Assembly: GCA_017425305.1 (NCBI GenBank) | Contig: JAFOOW010000002.1 | Span: 1-15,599, forward strand | DNA: 15,599 bases | Reading direction: 5' to 3' | DNA from: Peptostreptococcaceae bacterium | GTDB lineage: Bacteria > Bacillota > Clostridia > Peptostreptococcales > Peptostreptococcaceae | Part shown: piece by piece, positions 6,745 through 12,793 of the stretch | How positions within the stretch are numbered: the first letter of the stretch is position 1 | Layout: the number at the start of each line of letters is the position of its first letter | Position numbers and translations under genes: made by a program | Notes under the pieces: model-generated | What the model was told of the DNA's origin: nothing | The model's database searches: none | What the model saw: the letters and a program-made list of their open reading frames with translations, nothing else

Positions 6745-6834
6745 TTTATGGAAATAATTTAAATGTAAATCAAAACATACTCAATCTCCCCCATTTTAAA
6801 GACTTCTATTTCCCCCAATAGAAGTCTTTTTATA
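6745..6834 (+). ncRNA. Candidate plus-strand small RNA with a C-rich loop (uncertain)
   Basis: The 241 bases between the helical protein gene and tRNA-Leu contain a terminator hairpin whose better T-run is on the plus strand, yet no plus-strand gene precedes it. Just before the stem is ATCTCCCCCATT and the loop is TCCCCC. Both are complementary to the G-run ribosome binding sites used by genes to the left. C-rich single-stranded stretches of this kind are the seed regions of several Gram-positive regulatory RNAs. No convincing plus-strand promoter was found (TTGCTT at 6680 and TATAAT at 6709 are 23 bases apart), so the 5' end given is a guess. Confidence 0.3.
6798..6834 (+). terminator. Orphan terminator hairpin with TCCCCC loop
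   Basis: AAAGACTTCTATT (6798-6810) and AATAGAAGTCTTT (6817-6829) form a perfect 13-bp stem with a six-base loop tccccc, followed by TTAT on the plus strand. On the minus strand the stem is followed by AAAATGGGGG, a poor terminator tail. The plus direction is therefore preferred, although no gene on that strand uses it. Confidence 0.65.
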
Positions 6835-6835
6835 T

Positions 6836-6876
6836 CCAATAAAAATAGTGAGCATTAAGCTCACTATTTTTATTGG
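6836..6876 (-). terminator. Terminator of tRNA-Leu(GAG), an 18-bp perfect inverted repeat
   Basis: CCAATAAAAATAGTGAGC (6836-6853) and GCTCACTATTTTTATTGG (6859-6876) are exact reverse complements around ATTAA. In minus-strand RNA the core GUGAGC/GCUCAC stem is followed by UAUUUUU, a good terminator. The right arm extends into the encoded CCA end of the tRNA (6874-6876). Confidence 0.85.
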
Positions 6877-6959
6877 TGTGGAAAGTGGGACTTGAACCCA
6901 CACAAGTTAACCTTACTACCCCCTCAAGATAGCGCGTCTGCCAGTTTCGCCATTCCCAC
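6874..6959 (-). tRNA. tRNA-Leu(GAG)
   Basis: The minus strand folds as a class II tRNA with a long variable arm. Acceptor strands are GTGGGAA and TTTCCAC, the discriminator is A and CCA is encoded. The anticodon stem CTATC/GGTAG encloses loop TTGAGGG, giving anticodon GAG at 6923-6925, which reads CUC and CUU. The T arm is GTGGG-TTCAAGT-CCCAC. It has its own promoter and terminator and stands alone between two protein genes. Confidence 0.95.
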
Positions 6960-6984
6960 ATAATATACTTATAGGGTATATTAT

Positions 6985-7013
6985 TTTATATTAATATTCA
7001 ATATGTTCGTCAA
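6985..7013 (-). promoter_or_regulatory. SigA promoter of tRNA-Leu(GAG)
   Basis: Reading leftward, TTGACG (7008-7013) and TATAAA (6985-6990) are separated by exactly 17 bases. Transcription would start near 6978, about 19 bases before the mature tRNA end at 6959. This is one of the two best promoter matches in the window. Confidence 0.8.
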
Positions 7014-7020
7014 AACTTCT

Positions 7021-7055
7021 AAATAAAAGAGATAATTAGATTATCTCTTTTATTT
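7021..7055 (-). terminator. Terminator at the end of the polA-coaE-transglycosylase-SBP operon
   Basis: AAATAAAAGAGATAAT (7021-7036) and ATTATCTCTTTTATTT (7040-7055) form a perfect 16-bp stem with a three-base loop. It begins four bases after the stop codon of the solute-binding protein gene. The minus-strand tail is T-rich within the stem end (TTTTATTT). The symmetry could stop transcription from either side. Confidence 0.8.
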
Positions 7056-7059
7056 TTTA

Positions 7060-8724
7060 TTATTTTTCTAAACCTATTTGATATATACCTTCATATATGT
7101 CAAAATCATTAGGTGAAAGTTCTCCTGATATCCTTTTGTTAGTTACTAAGTAATCATCTGTTATTCCTAAACTTATAAATGCAACTTTATCTCTAGTATA
7201 TTTTTGTATAGCTTTGTATATACTTGCAGTATTATTTTTATTAGTCGATACTACTAATGATTGAAGGTATGAATTAAGTTTTTCATCTTCATATCCACTA
7301 TATCTAATTATTTCTGTTGCATCAGGAATAGCTGGTAATTCCCAACCTATAAGAGCCAAATCATATTCCTTTTTATCTAATCTACTAGATAAATCATTCA
7401 TTTCTAACTCTTCAACTATAGATTTTATTCCTATTTCATTTAGATTTTCTCTTATTATATAAGCCGCCTTAACTCTTTCTCTATTTTCTTTATTAACTAC
7501 AATTCTAAAGTTAAGAGATTTAAGTTCTTCTTTTGACTCTTCATTTTTATTATTTATAGTATTATTTTCTTCTTTTACAGAATTATTATTTATATCTAAC
7601 TTTTCTTTTGTACTCTTATCATTGTTACTATTAGTACCTTCTTTAGAATTAGTTTCTATATTTTTTTTAATACTCTTTATTTTTTCAAGATACTTCTTAG
7701 AGTTTTCTAAATTATAATCATATCCTTTAATCTCACTATCATAATACTTAGATTTAGAATGTAATGGGAAATTAACTAAGGTTGCATTTCCAACATAGGC
7801 TTCATCTATAATTTTTTGTTTATCTATAGCATATGCTATAGCTTTTCTGAAGTTAATATCATTTATTAAACTATTATCATAATTAAAGATTAAGTATTCG
7901 TAGCCTCTACCTTCATAATCATCTATTTTAAATTCTTTTTCATAGAACTTACTTAAGTCACTTAAATTTAACTTAGTTATATCACTAGCTAGTGCTAATG
8001 TCATACTAACTTGTGCCTCCTCATCAGGAACCATTGCAACACTAATTTCTTTTTTAGCACTTTTTATTTTATCCTTATCATAGTAATCTTCATTTAAAGT
8101 TAATAACATATCTGACCTTTGATTATACTTAGATATTTTATATGCTCCACTTCCAACCATATTATTTTTATAATTATCTATATCTTTAGAATCAACTTTA
8201 CTAAATTCGTTTTTACATACAATTGGGAAAATTAAAGTATCAATTGAAAATGCATATGTACTATCAAAATTTATCCTAAATGTTTTATTATCTACTATAG
8301 ATACTGATGATATATTTTCAACAAATGGTTTATATGTACTCTCTGTTGATTGCTTTATTAAATCTATAGTAAACTTAACATCTGCTGATGTAATAGAATT
8401 TCCATTATGCCACTTAGCATCCTTTAATTGAATCTCTATAACTTTTCCATTAGAAGTTATTTTATACGTATCTACTAATTGAGGTACAGTATTATAATTA
8501 CTATCTATAGTAAATAAACTATCATAAACTAAATTCATTATATAGTTAACAGACTTCTCAGAGTTATTAATTGGATTTATTGTTTTTGGTTTTACCATTG
8601 TCAAATGAATATAATCTGAATTTATAGAAGTAGTATCTTTACTCATAGAAGCTTCTTCTTTTTTACATCCTGTAGTTGTAAGTGCTAATGCCAATGCTAT
8701 AGCTAACACTTTAATTTTTTTCAT
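7060..8724 (-). CDS. Family 5 (peptide-type) ABC solute-binding lipoprotein with Asn/Lys-rich insert
   Basis: This 554-residue lipoprotein has signal peptide MKKIKVLAIALALALTTTGC, with lipidation expected at Cys20. The rest matches SBP_bac_5 (OppA/DppA-like): NPINNSEKSVNYIMNLVYDSL near 50-70, LKDAKWHNGNSITSADVKFTI (100-120), VGSGAYKISKY (190-200), YLIFNYDN (277-284) and INFRKAIAYAIDKQKII (290-306). Such proteins capture oligopeptides or similar ligands outside the membrane. Residues about 352-403 form a low-complexity insert of Asn, Lys, Glu and Ser that splits the second lobe. No permease or ATPase gene is near, so it either lends its ligand to a remote transporter or has a non-transport role. 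Its ATG overlaps the transglycosylase gene by 14 bases, with GAGGAAG upstream. It is the last gene of the operon. The ligand is unknown; murein peptides are a guess from context. Confidence 0.9.
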   Translation of the reverse strand: MKKIKVLAIALALALTTTGCKKEEASMSKDTTSINSDYIHLTMVKPKTINPINNSEKSVNYIMNLVYDSLFTIDSNYNTVPQLVDTYKITSNGKVIEIQLKDAKWHNGNSITSADVKFTIDLIKQSTESTYKPFVENISSVSIVDNKTFRINFDSTYAFSIDTLIFPIVCKNEFSKVDSKDIDNYKNNMVGSGAYKISKYNQRSDMLLTLNEDYYDKDKIKSAKKEISVAMVPDEEAQVSMTLALASDITKLNLSDLSKFYEKEFKIDDYEGRGYEYLIFNYDNSLINDINFRKAIAYAIDKQKIIDEAYVGNATLVNFPLHSKSKYYDSEIKGYDYNLENSKKYLEKIKSIKKNIETNSKEGTNSNNDKSTKEKLDINNNSVKEENNTINNKNEESKEELKSLNFRIVVNKENRERVKAAYIIRENLNEIGIKSIVEELEMNDLSSRLDKKEYDLALIGWELPAIPDATEIIRYSGYEDEKLNSYLQSLVVSTNKNNTASIYKAIQKYTRDKVAFISLGITDDYLVTNKRISGELSPNDFDIYEGIYQIGLEK

Positions 8725-9280
8725 TAGTTTCTTCCTCTCTATACAATGCTTTGTAAACTCTATAATTTTCTTTTACTTTTTCTAAATAGTTTTTAGTTTC
8801 TTCGAAAGGTATTTCATGTAGTTTATTTCCATCTATACTATATGCATCATTCTTTAGCCATTTACTAACATTTCCAGAACCTCCATTGTATGCTGTTATA
8901 ACTAAATCTAAATCATTAAATTCTTTAAATAACTTATTTAAATACCAACATCCAATTTTTATATTAGTTTCTGGGTCAAATATATCTATATTTTCTAATC
9001 CTAGTTCTTCTTGTGCCCAGTTTTGGGTTATTTCACTTATTTGCATTAATCCTTTTGCATTCCGTTTTGATATAGCTTTTTTATTAAACTTACTTTCAAC
9101 TTTTATAACACTATATACTAGGCTATCATCTATTCCATATTCTTTAGAGTACATTTCAACATACTCCTTGTATATCCTAGGGTGAAGCAACTTTAATAAT
9201 AAATTTTCTTTTATAGTAATAACTCCAACAATTAATATAATCAAACTTACAGATAAAAGTATAACTTTTCTTTTATTCAA
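8711..9280 (-). CDS. Membrane-anchored lytic transglycosylase (SLT family)
   Basis: This 189-residue protein has one N-terminal membrane helix (about 5-22) and an extracellular SLT domain. Lytic transglycosylases cleave the MurNAc-GlcNAc bond of peptidoglycan, leaving a 1,6-anhydro end. The motif set is complete: VIKVESKFN with catalytic Glu62, AKGLMQIS (75-82), ITAYNGGSGNV (128-138) and EETKNYLEKV (160-169). I chose the TTG at 9278-9280 because AAGGA lies eight bases before it; the in-frame ATG at 9320-9322 has no ribosome binding site and would overlap coaE by 50 bases. With the TTG start, coaE and this gene overlap by eight bases (TTGAATAA), which suggests coupled translation. The 3' end overlaps the solute-binding protein gene by 14 bases. 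Confidence 0.92.
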   Translation of the reverse strand: MNKRKVILLSVSLIILIVGVITIKENLLLKLLHPRIYKEYVEMYSKEYGIDDSLVYSVIKVESKFNKKAISKRNAKGLMQISEITQNWAQEELGLENIDIFDPETNIKIGCWYLNKLFKEFNDLDLVITAYNGGSGNVSKWLKNDAYSIDGNKLHEIPFEETKNYLEKVKENYRVYKALYREEETNEKN

Positions 9281-9875
9281 TCCAGTTTTCCTTAATATAT
9301 ATGAATAATTTATCAAACTCATCTTTTAAGTTATTCATATCTTTGGAGTTATCAATTATATAATCTGCATATTTGATTTTTTCATCTTGTTTCATCTGTG
9401 AATTAATTCTTTTTAATGCTTCTTCTTTTGTCATATTATCTCTATTTATAACTCTATTTAGCTGAACTTCTTCATTACATGTTATTACTACTAGTTTATC
9501 AACTAAATCAAGAAATTTGCCTTCTATTAAAAGTGCTGCATCAATTACAACTATATTTTTACCTTGATTAGAAATATCTATTATTCTATCATTTATTTTT
9601 CTTTTTATCGCAGGATGAGTTATACTATTTAGCTTCATTAACATATCATCATCATTAAATACTATATTGCCTAATTTTTTTCTATTTAAAGTTCCATCAT
9701 TATTTTTAATTTCTGTTCCAAATTCATAGAATATTGTTTCTAATAGTTCTTTGTCATACATTATTTCCCTAGATATTATATCTGCATCTATAACATCTAT
9801 ATTTTTACTCATTAAAAGTTCTGATAAACTACTTTTTCCACATCCTATATTTCCTGTTAGCCCTACAACTAACAT
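9273..9875 (-). CDS. coaE: Dephospho-CoA kinase
   Basis: CoaE phosphorylates the 3'-hydroxyl of dephospho-CoA with ATP, the last step of coenzyme A synthesis, in the cytoplasm. The 200-residue length is normal. The P-loop is GNIGCGKS (8-15), followed by VIDADIISREI (28-38), the ITHPAIK segment (85-91), VIDAALLIEGKF (110-121), which corresponds to the usual D-x-PLL-F/Y-E motif, and the lid-region RVINRDNMTKEEALKRINSQ (141-160). A longer reading from a TTG at 9902 would overlap polA; I chose the ATG at 9873-9875 because AGGTGAT, overlapping the polA stop, is correctly spaced and the P-loop then starts at the usual residue. There are eight bases between polA and coaE. The polA-coaE order is common in Firmicutes. 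Confidence 0.96.
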   Translation of the reverse strand: MLVVGLTGNIGCGKSSLSELLMSKNIDVIDADIISREIMYDKELLETIFYEFGTEIKNNDGTLNRKKLGNIVFNDDDMLMKLNSITHPAIKRKINDRIIDISNQGKNIVVIDAALLIEGKFLDLVDKLVVITCNEEVQLNRVINRDNMTKEEALKRINSQMKQDEKIKYADYIIDNSKDMNNLKDEFDKLFIYIKENWIE

Positions 9876-9883
9876 CTTATCAC

Positions 9884-12523
9884 CTACTTTGTTTCGTACC
9901 AAGAATCTCCTACATTTAAATCTACATCTAGACTTACATCCATATGAACTGCATTTTCCATTTCATCTTTCATTATTCTTGATACTATTTCTAATTCATC
10001 TTCATAAGCTTCTATTATAAGCTCATCGTGTACTTGAAGTATTAACTTAGACTTTAAGTTGTTTTCTTCTAGTTTTTTATAAACATTAACCATAGCTATC
10101 TTTATTATATCTGCTGCACTTCCCTGTATAGGAGCATTCATAGCTAGTCTTTTTCCTAAGTTTTTAAGTATTGCATTACCTGAATTTATTTCTGGTATGT
10201 ATCTACGTCTATTTAATATAGTTTTAACATATCCATCACGTTTAGCATCTTCTATAGTTTCATCCATATATTTACCTATATCTTGATACTTACTTAAATA
10301 ACTATCTATATATTGTTTAGCTTCTTTCATAGGTATTTTTAAATTTTGAGATAATCCAAAATCACTTATACCATATACTATACCAAAGTTTACTGCTTTA
10401 GCTGCACTTCTCTGCTCACTTGTAACTTTTTCTACATCAATATTAAATACCTGTGATGCAGTTTTTGTATGTATATCTACATTATGATTAAAAGCATCTA
10501 TCATATTCTCATCTTGACTCATATGCGCTAATACTCTTAGTTCTATCTGAGAATAATCAGCATCAACTAACTTATAATTTTCATCTGCAATAAATACTTT
10601 TCTTATATTTCTTCCAAGTTCTAATCTAACAGGTATGTTTTGTAAATTTGGTTCAGTTGAAGAAATTCTTCCTGTTGTTGTTATTGTTTGGTTAAATGAT
10701 GAGTGTATTCTATTGCTTATAGGATTTATTATATTTACTAATCCATCTACATATGTTGATTTTAGCTTTACTATTTGTCTATACTCAGTTATCTTATCTA
10801 TAATTTCGTGCTTATCACTAAGCTTTTCTAATACCTCTGCATTAGTTGAGTATCCTGTTTTAGTTTTCTTTATTACTGGTAATCCTAACTTTTCAAATAA
10901 TATAACTCCTAACTGCTTAGGTGAATTTATGTTGAATTCTTCTCCTGCCAATTCATATATTTCACTTTCTAGTTTTTCTATTGATATTTTAAATTCTTCA
11001 CCTAGTTCAATTAATTTATCTTTATCAACTTTTACTCCTTCGTACTCCATATATCCTAACACTTCAACTAGTGGCATTTCAACATGGTAAAATAAACCAT
11101 CCATTTCAGTATTGATTAATTTTTCCTCCATCTTAGGATTAACTATTGATACAAGATTAATTATACTACCTATATGTAAGTTTAATTCCTCTATACTTAA
11201 ATCTTCATACTTTTTAGCCTTTACGCCTTTTCCTAGTAAATCCTCTATAGATTTAAGTCTTTGATTGAAGTAATTCATCGCTATAGAATCATAAGAATAT
11301 CCTGAGCTACCTGAGTCTATAAGATATTCTGCTATAGTTATATCAAAGTACATATTTTGTAACTTAATATTGTAAGGTCTTAGTGCTATATAATCATCTT
11401 TTATGTTATAACCATATTTCTTTATTTCTTCTGATTCTAATATTTCTTTTATATCACATATATTTCCTTCATCTATATAATATATATCTTCTCCATTTAC
11501 ACTTAGGTATATATACATTATATTTTTTTCTAATATATTTCCTTGTTTTTTTACTGTCTTTAATATAACTTTTCCTGATTCTTTTACTTTTTTAATAAAT
11601 TCAGGTATATTATCTAACCTAGTTATATTTAACTCTATGTTTGTATCTTCACTTTCAGTTATGCTTCCTCCAACTTTAGCAATTAAACTATTGAATTCTA
11701 ATTTATTAAATTCTTCTATAACATCTTCTTTGTTATAGTCTCCAAATAGTAATGTCTCTAAGTTAACTTCTATAGGAACATCTCTTATTATAGTTGCTAA
11801 GTTTTTACTCATAACAGCTAAGTCTTTATTTTCTTCTATCTTTTTCTTTGTACTTCCTTTTATAGATTCTATGTTATCTAATATATTTTCAATACTTCCA
11901 AATTCTTTAATTAACTTTATACCAGTAACCTCACCTATACCTGGAACTCCTGGTATATTATCTGACTTATCTCCCATAAGCCCTTTTAAGTCTATAAATT
12001 GAGTTGGAGTCATTTGATATTTCTCCATAACTGCATTAAAATCATATTCATCAACTTCACCAACACCTTTTTTAGTTATTAATGTTGTTGTTTTATCTGA
12101 TGCTAGCTGGATAGCATCTTTATCTCCAGTAACAATATACACTTTATATCCTTCTTGTTCTGCTTTTAAAGATACTGTTCCTATAATATCATCTGCTTCA
12201 TAACCTTCTATTTCTAATCTATTTATATTAAACTTATCTAATAATAATTTTAATGGCTCCATTTGTTGTTTAAGTTCATCAGGCATTTTTTTTCTACCAG
12301 CTTTATAATCCTTATACTCTAAATGTCTAAAAGTAGGTGCTTTTTTATCAAATGCAACACTTATATGTGTAGGATTATATGTGTCTATTATTTTAAATAG
12401 CATAGTTGTAAAACCATATATTGCATTAGTATGTAAACCTTGCTTATTTGTTAAATCTGGTATTGCATAAAATGCTCTATTTATTATTGAGTTTCCATCT
12501 ATTATTACTAATGTCTTTTCCAA
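9884..12523 (-). CDS. polA: DNA polymerase I
   Basis: Pol I removes RNA primers and fills gaps in replication and repair. Residue numbers here count from the upstream in-frame TTG at 12532; subtract three for the chosen start. The 5' nuclease domain (about 5-290) keeps its acidic residues: DGNS at 12-15, YEADD at 111-115, TGDKD at 135-139 and GDKSDNIPGVPGIG at 187-200. The central 3'-5' exonuclease domain (about 300-470) lacks the DxE of motif I (VILKTVK at 322-328) and the Tyr/Asp of motif III, so proofreading should be absent, as known for Bacillus-type Pol I. The polymerase domain is complete: motif A DADYSQIELR (Asp659), O-helix RSAAKAVNFGIVYG (Arg708, Lys712, Phe716, Tyr720) and motif C HDE (835-837). 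The start is TTG at 12521-12523, nine bases after AGGAG, giving 879 residues. It is first in a four-gene operon. Confidence 0.97.
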   Translation of the reverse strand: MEKTLVIIDGNSIINRAFYAIPDLTNKQGLHTNAIYGFTTMLFKIIDTYNPTHISVAFDKKAPTFRHLEYKDYKAGRKKMPDELKQQMEPLKLLLDKFNINRLEIEGYEADDIIGTVSLKAEQEGYKVYIVTGDKDAIQLASDKTTTLITKKGVGEVDEYDFNAVMEKYQMTPTQFIDLKGLMGDKSDNIPGVPGIGEVTGIKLIKEFGSIENILDNIESIKGSTKKKIEENKDLAVMSKNLATIIRDVPIEVNLETLLFGDYNKEDVIEEFNKLEFNSLIAKVGGSITESEDTNIELNITRLDNIPEFIKKVKESGKVILKTVKKQGNILEKNIMYIYLSVNGEDIYYIDEGNICDIKEILESEEIKKYGYNIKDDYIALRPYNIKLQNMYFDITIAEYLIDSGSSGYSYDSIAMNYFNQRLKSIEDLLGKGVKAKKYEDLSIEELNLHIGSIINLVSIVNPKMEEKLINTEMDGLFYHVEMPLVEVLGYMEYEGVKVDKDKLIELGEEFKISIEKLESEIYELAGEEFNINSPKQLGVILFEKLGLPVIKKTKTGYSTNAEVLEKLSDKHEIIDKITEYRQIVKLKSTYVDGLVNIINPISNRIHSSFNQTITTTGRISSTEPNLQNIPVRLELGRNIRKVFIADENYKLVDADYSQIELRVLAHMSQDENMIDAFNHNVDIHTKTASQVFNIDVEKVTSEQRSAAKAVNFGIVYGISDFGLSQNLKIPMKEAKQYIDSYLSKYQDIGKYMDETIEDAKRDGYVKTILNRRRYIPEINSGNAILKNLGKRLAMNAPIQGSAADIIKIAMVNVYKKLEENNLKSKLILQVHDELIIEAYEDELEIVSRIMKDEMENAVHMDVSLDVDLNVGDSWYETK

Positions 12524-12532
12524 AATTATCAA

Positions 12533-12537
12533 CTCCT
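12533..12537 (-). promoter_or_regulatory. Ribosome binding site that fixes the polA TTG start
   Basis: AGGAG directly abuts one in-frame TTG (12530-12532), which is too close to be used, and is nine bases from the next TTG (12521-12523). No ATG is available in frame nearby. The site therefore selects the second TTG, so polA begins M-E-K-T-L-V-I-I-D-G-N-S. Confidence 0.75.
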
Positions 12538-12564
12538 AAGTTTTAATCCTTTGTATTATTACCA

Positions 12565-12573
12565 ATTATATCA
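12565..12573 (-). promoter_or_regulatory. Possible extended -10 promoter of the polA operon
   Basis: The minus strand reads TGATATAAT, a perfect TATAAT preceded by the TG of an extended -10 element. No good -35 box lies 16-18 bases upstream (TAATAT at 17). Transcription would start about 35 bases before the polA TTG. The site lies in the 138-base gap between polA and the divergent tRNA-Leu(CAA). Confidence 0.5.
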
Positions 12574-12619
12574 TATTTAATATTACCATATTATTGAAGG
12601 TATATTAAGTACAAATATA

Positions 12620-12648
12620 TTGCGAAACGCTTTCTAAATAGCTATAAT
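12620..12648 (+). promoter_or_regulatory. SigA promoter of tRNA-Leu(CAA)
   Basis: TTGCGA (12620-12625) and TATAAT (12643-12648) are exactly 17 bases apart. The start point would be near 12655, about seven bases before the mature tRNA. This is the strongest promoter match on the plus strand. Confidence 0.8.
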
Positions 12649-12661
12649 TAAAGTATATTAA

Positions 12662-12748
12662 GCCGGTTTGCTGGAATCGGCAGACAGGGCGGACTCAAAA
12701 TCCGTTGGTAGTGATACCGTGTGGGTTCAAGTCCCACAACCGGCACCA
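12662..12748 (+). tRNA. tRNA-Leu(CAA)
   Basis: This is a class II tRNA with acceptor strands GCCGGTT and AACCGGC, discriminator A and encoded CCA. Anticodon stem GCGGA/TCCGT (one G-U pair) closes loop CTCAAAA, giving anticodon CAA at 12696-12698, which reads UUG. The variable arm is TGGTA-GTGA-TACC-like and the T arm is GTGGG-TTCAAGT-CCCAC. It is the only well-supported gene on the plus strand, divergent from polA and convergent with nifJ. Confidence 0.96.
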
Positions 12749-12751
12749 ATA

Positions 12752-12785
12752 AAAAAGAGAATAGACTATAGTCTATTCTCTTTTT
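12752..12785. terminator. Bidirectional terminator shared by tRNA-Leu(CAA) and nifJ
   Basis: A perfect 24-base palindrome (12757-12780, each half GAGAATAGACTA or its complement) is flanked by a run of A on the left and T on the right. It therefore forms the same hairpin plus U-run in both directions. It lies four bases after the tRNA CCA and eight bases beyond the nifJ stop. Confidence 0.9.
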
Positions 12786-12793
12786 GTTTAAAT

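Noticed and set aside
6760..6790. Eleven-codon minus-strand reading frame beginning ATGGGGGAG before the helical protein gene
   Set aside because: It has no ribosome binding site and such a short frame is expected by chance. It also overlaps the C-rich element better explained on the other strand.
6836..6959. tRNA-Leu as an integration (att) site
   Set aside because: No integrase, no second copy of the tRNA 3' end in the window, and no change in gene content around it.
8886..9185. Plus-strand open frame of 99 codons opposite the lytic transglycosylase
   Set aside because: It is antisense to the catalytic domain and has no recognisable motif or start signal.
10635..11090. Plus-strand open frame of 151 codons opposite polA
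   Set aside because: It lies wholly antisense to conserved polA domains, has Ser/Ile/Leu-rich composition typical of the reverse frame of AT-rich genes, and has no ribosome binding site of the kind used here.
12521..12748. Link between tRNA-Leu(CAA), which reads UUG, and the UUG start codons of polA and the transglycosylase
   Set aside because: Initiation at UUG uses initiator tRNA-Met, so the coincidence has no mechanism.
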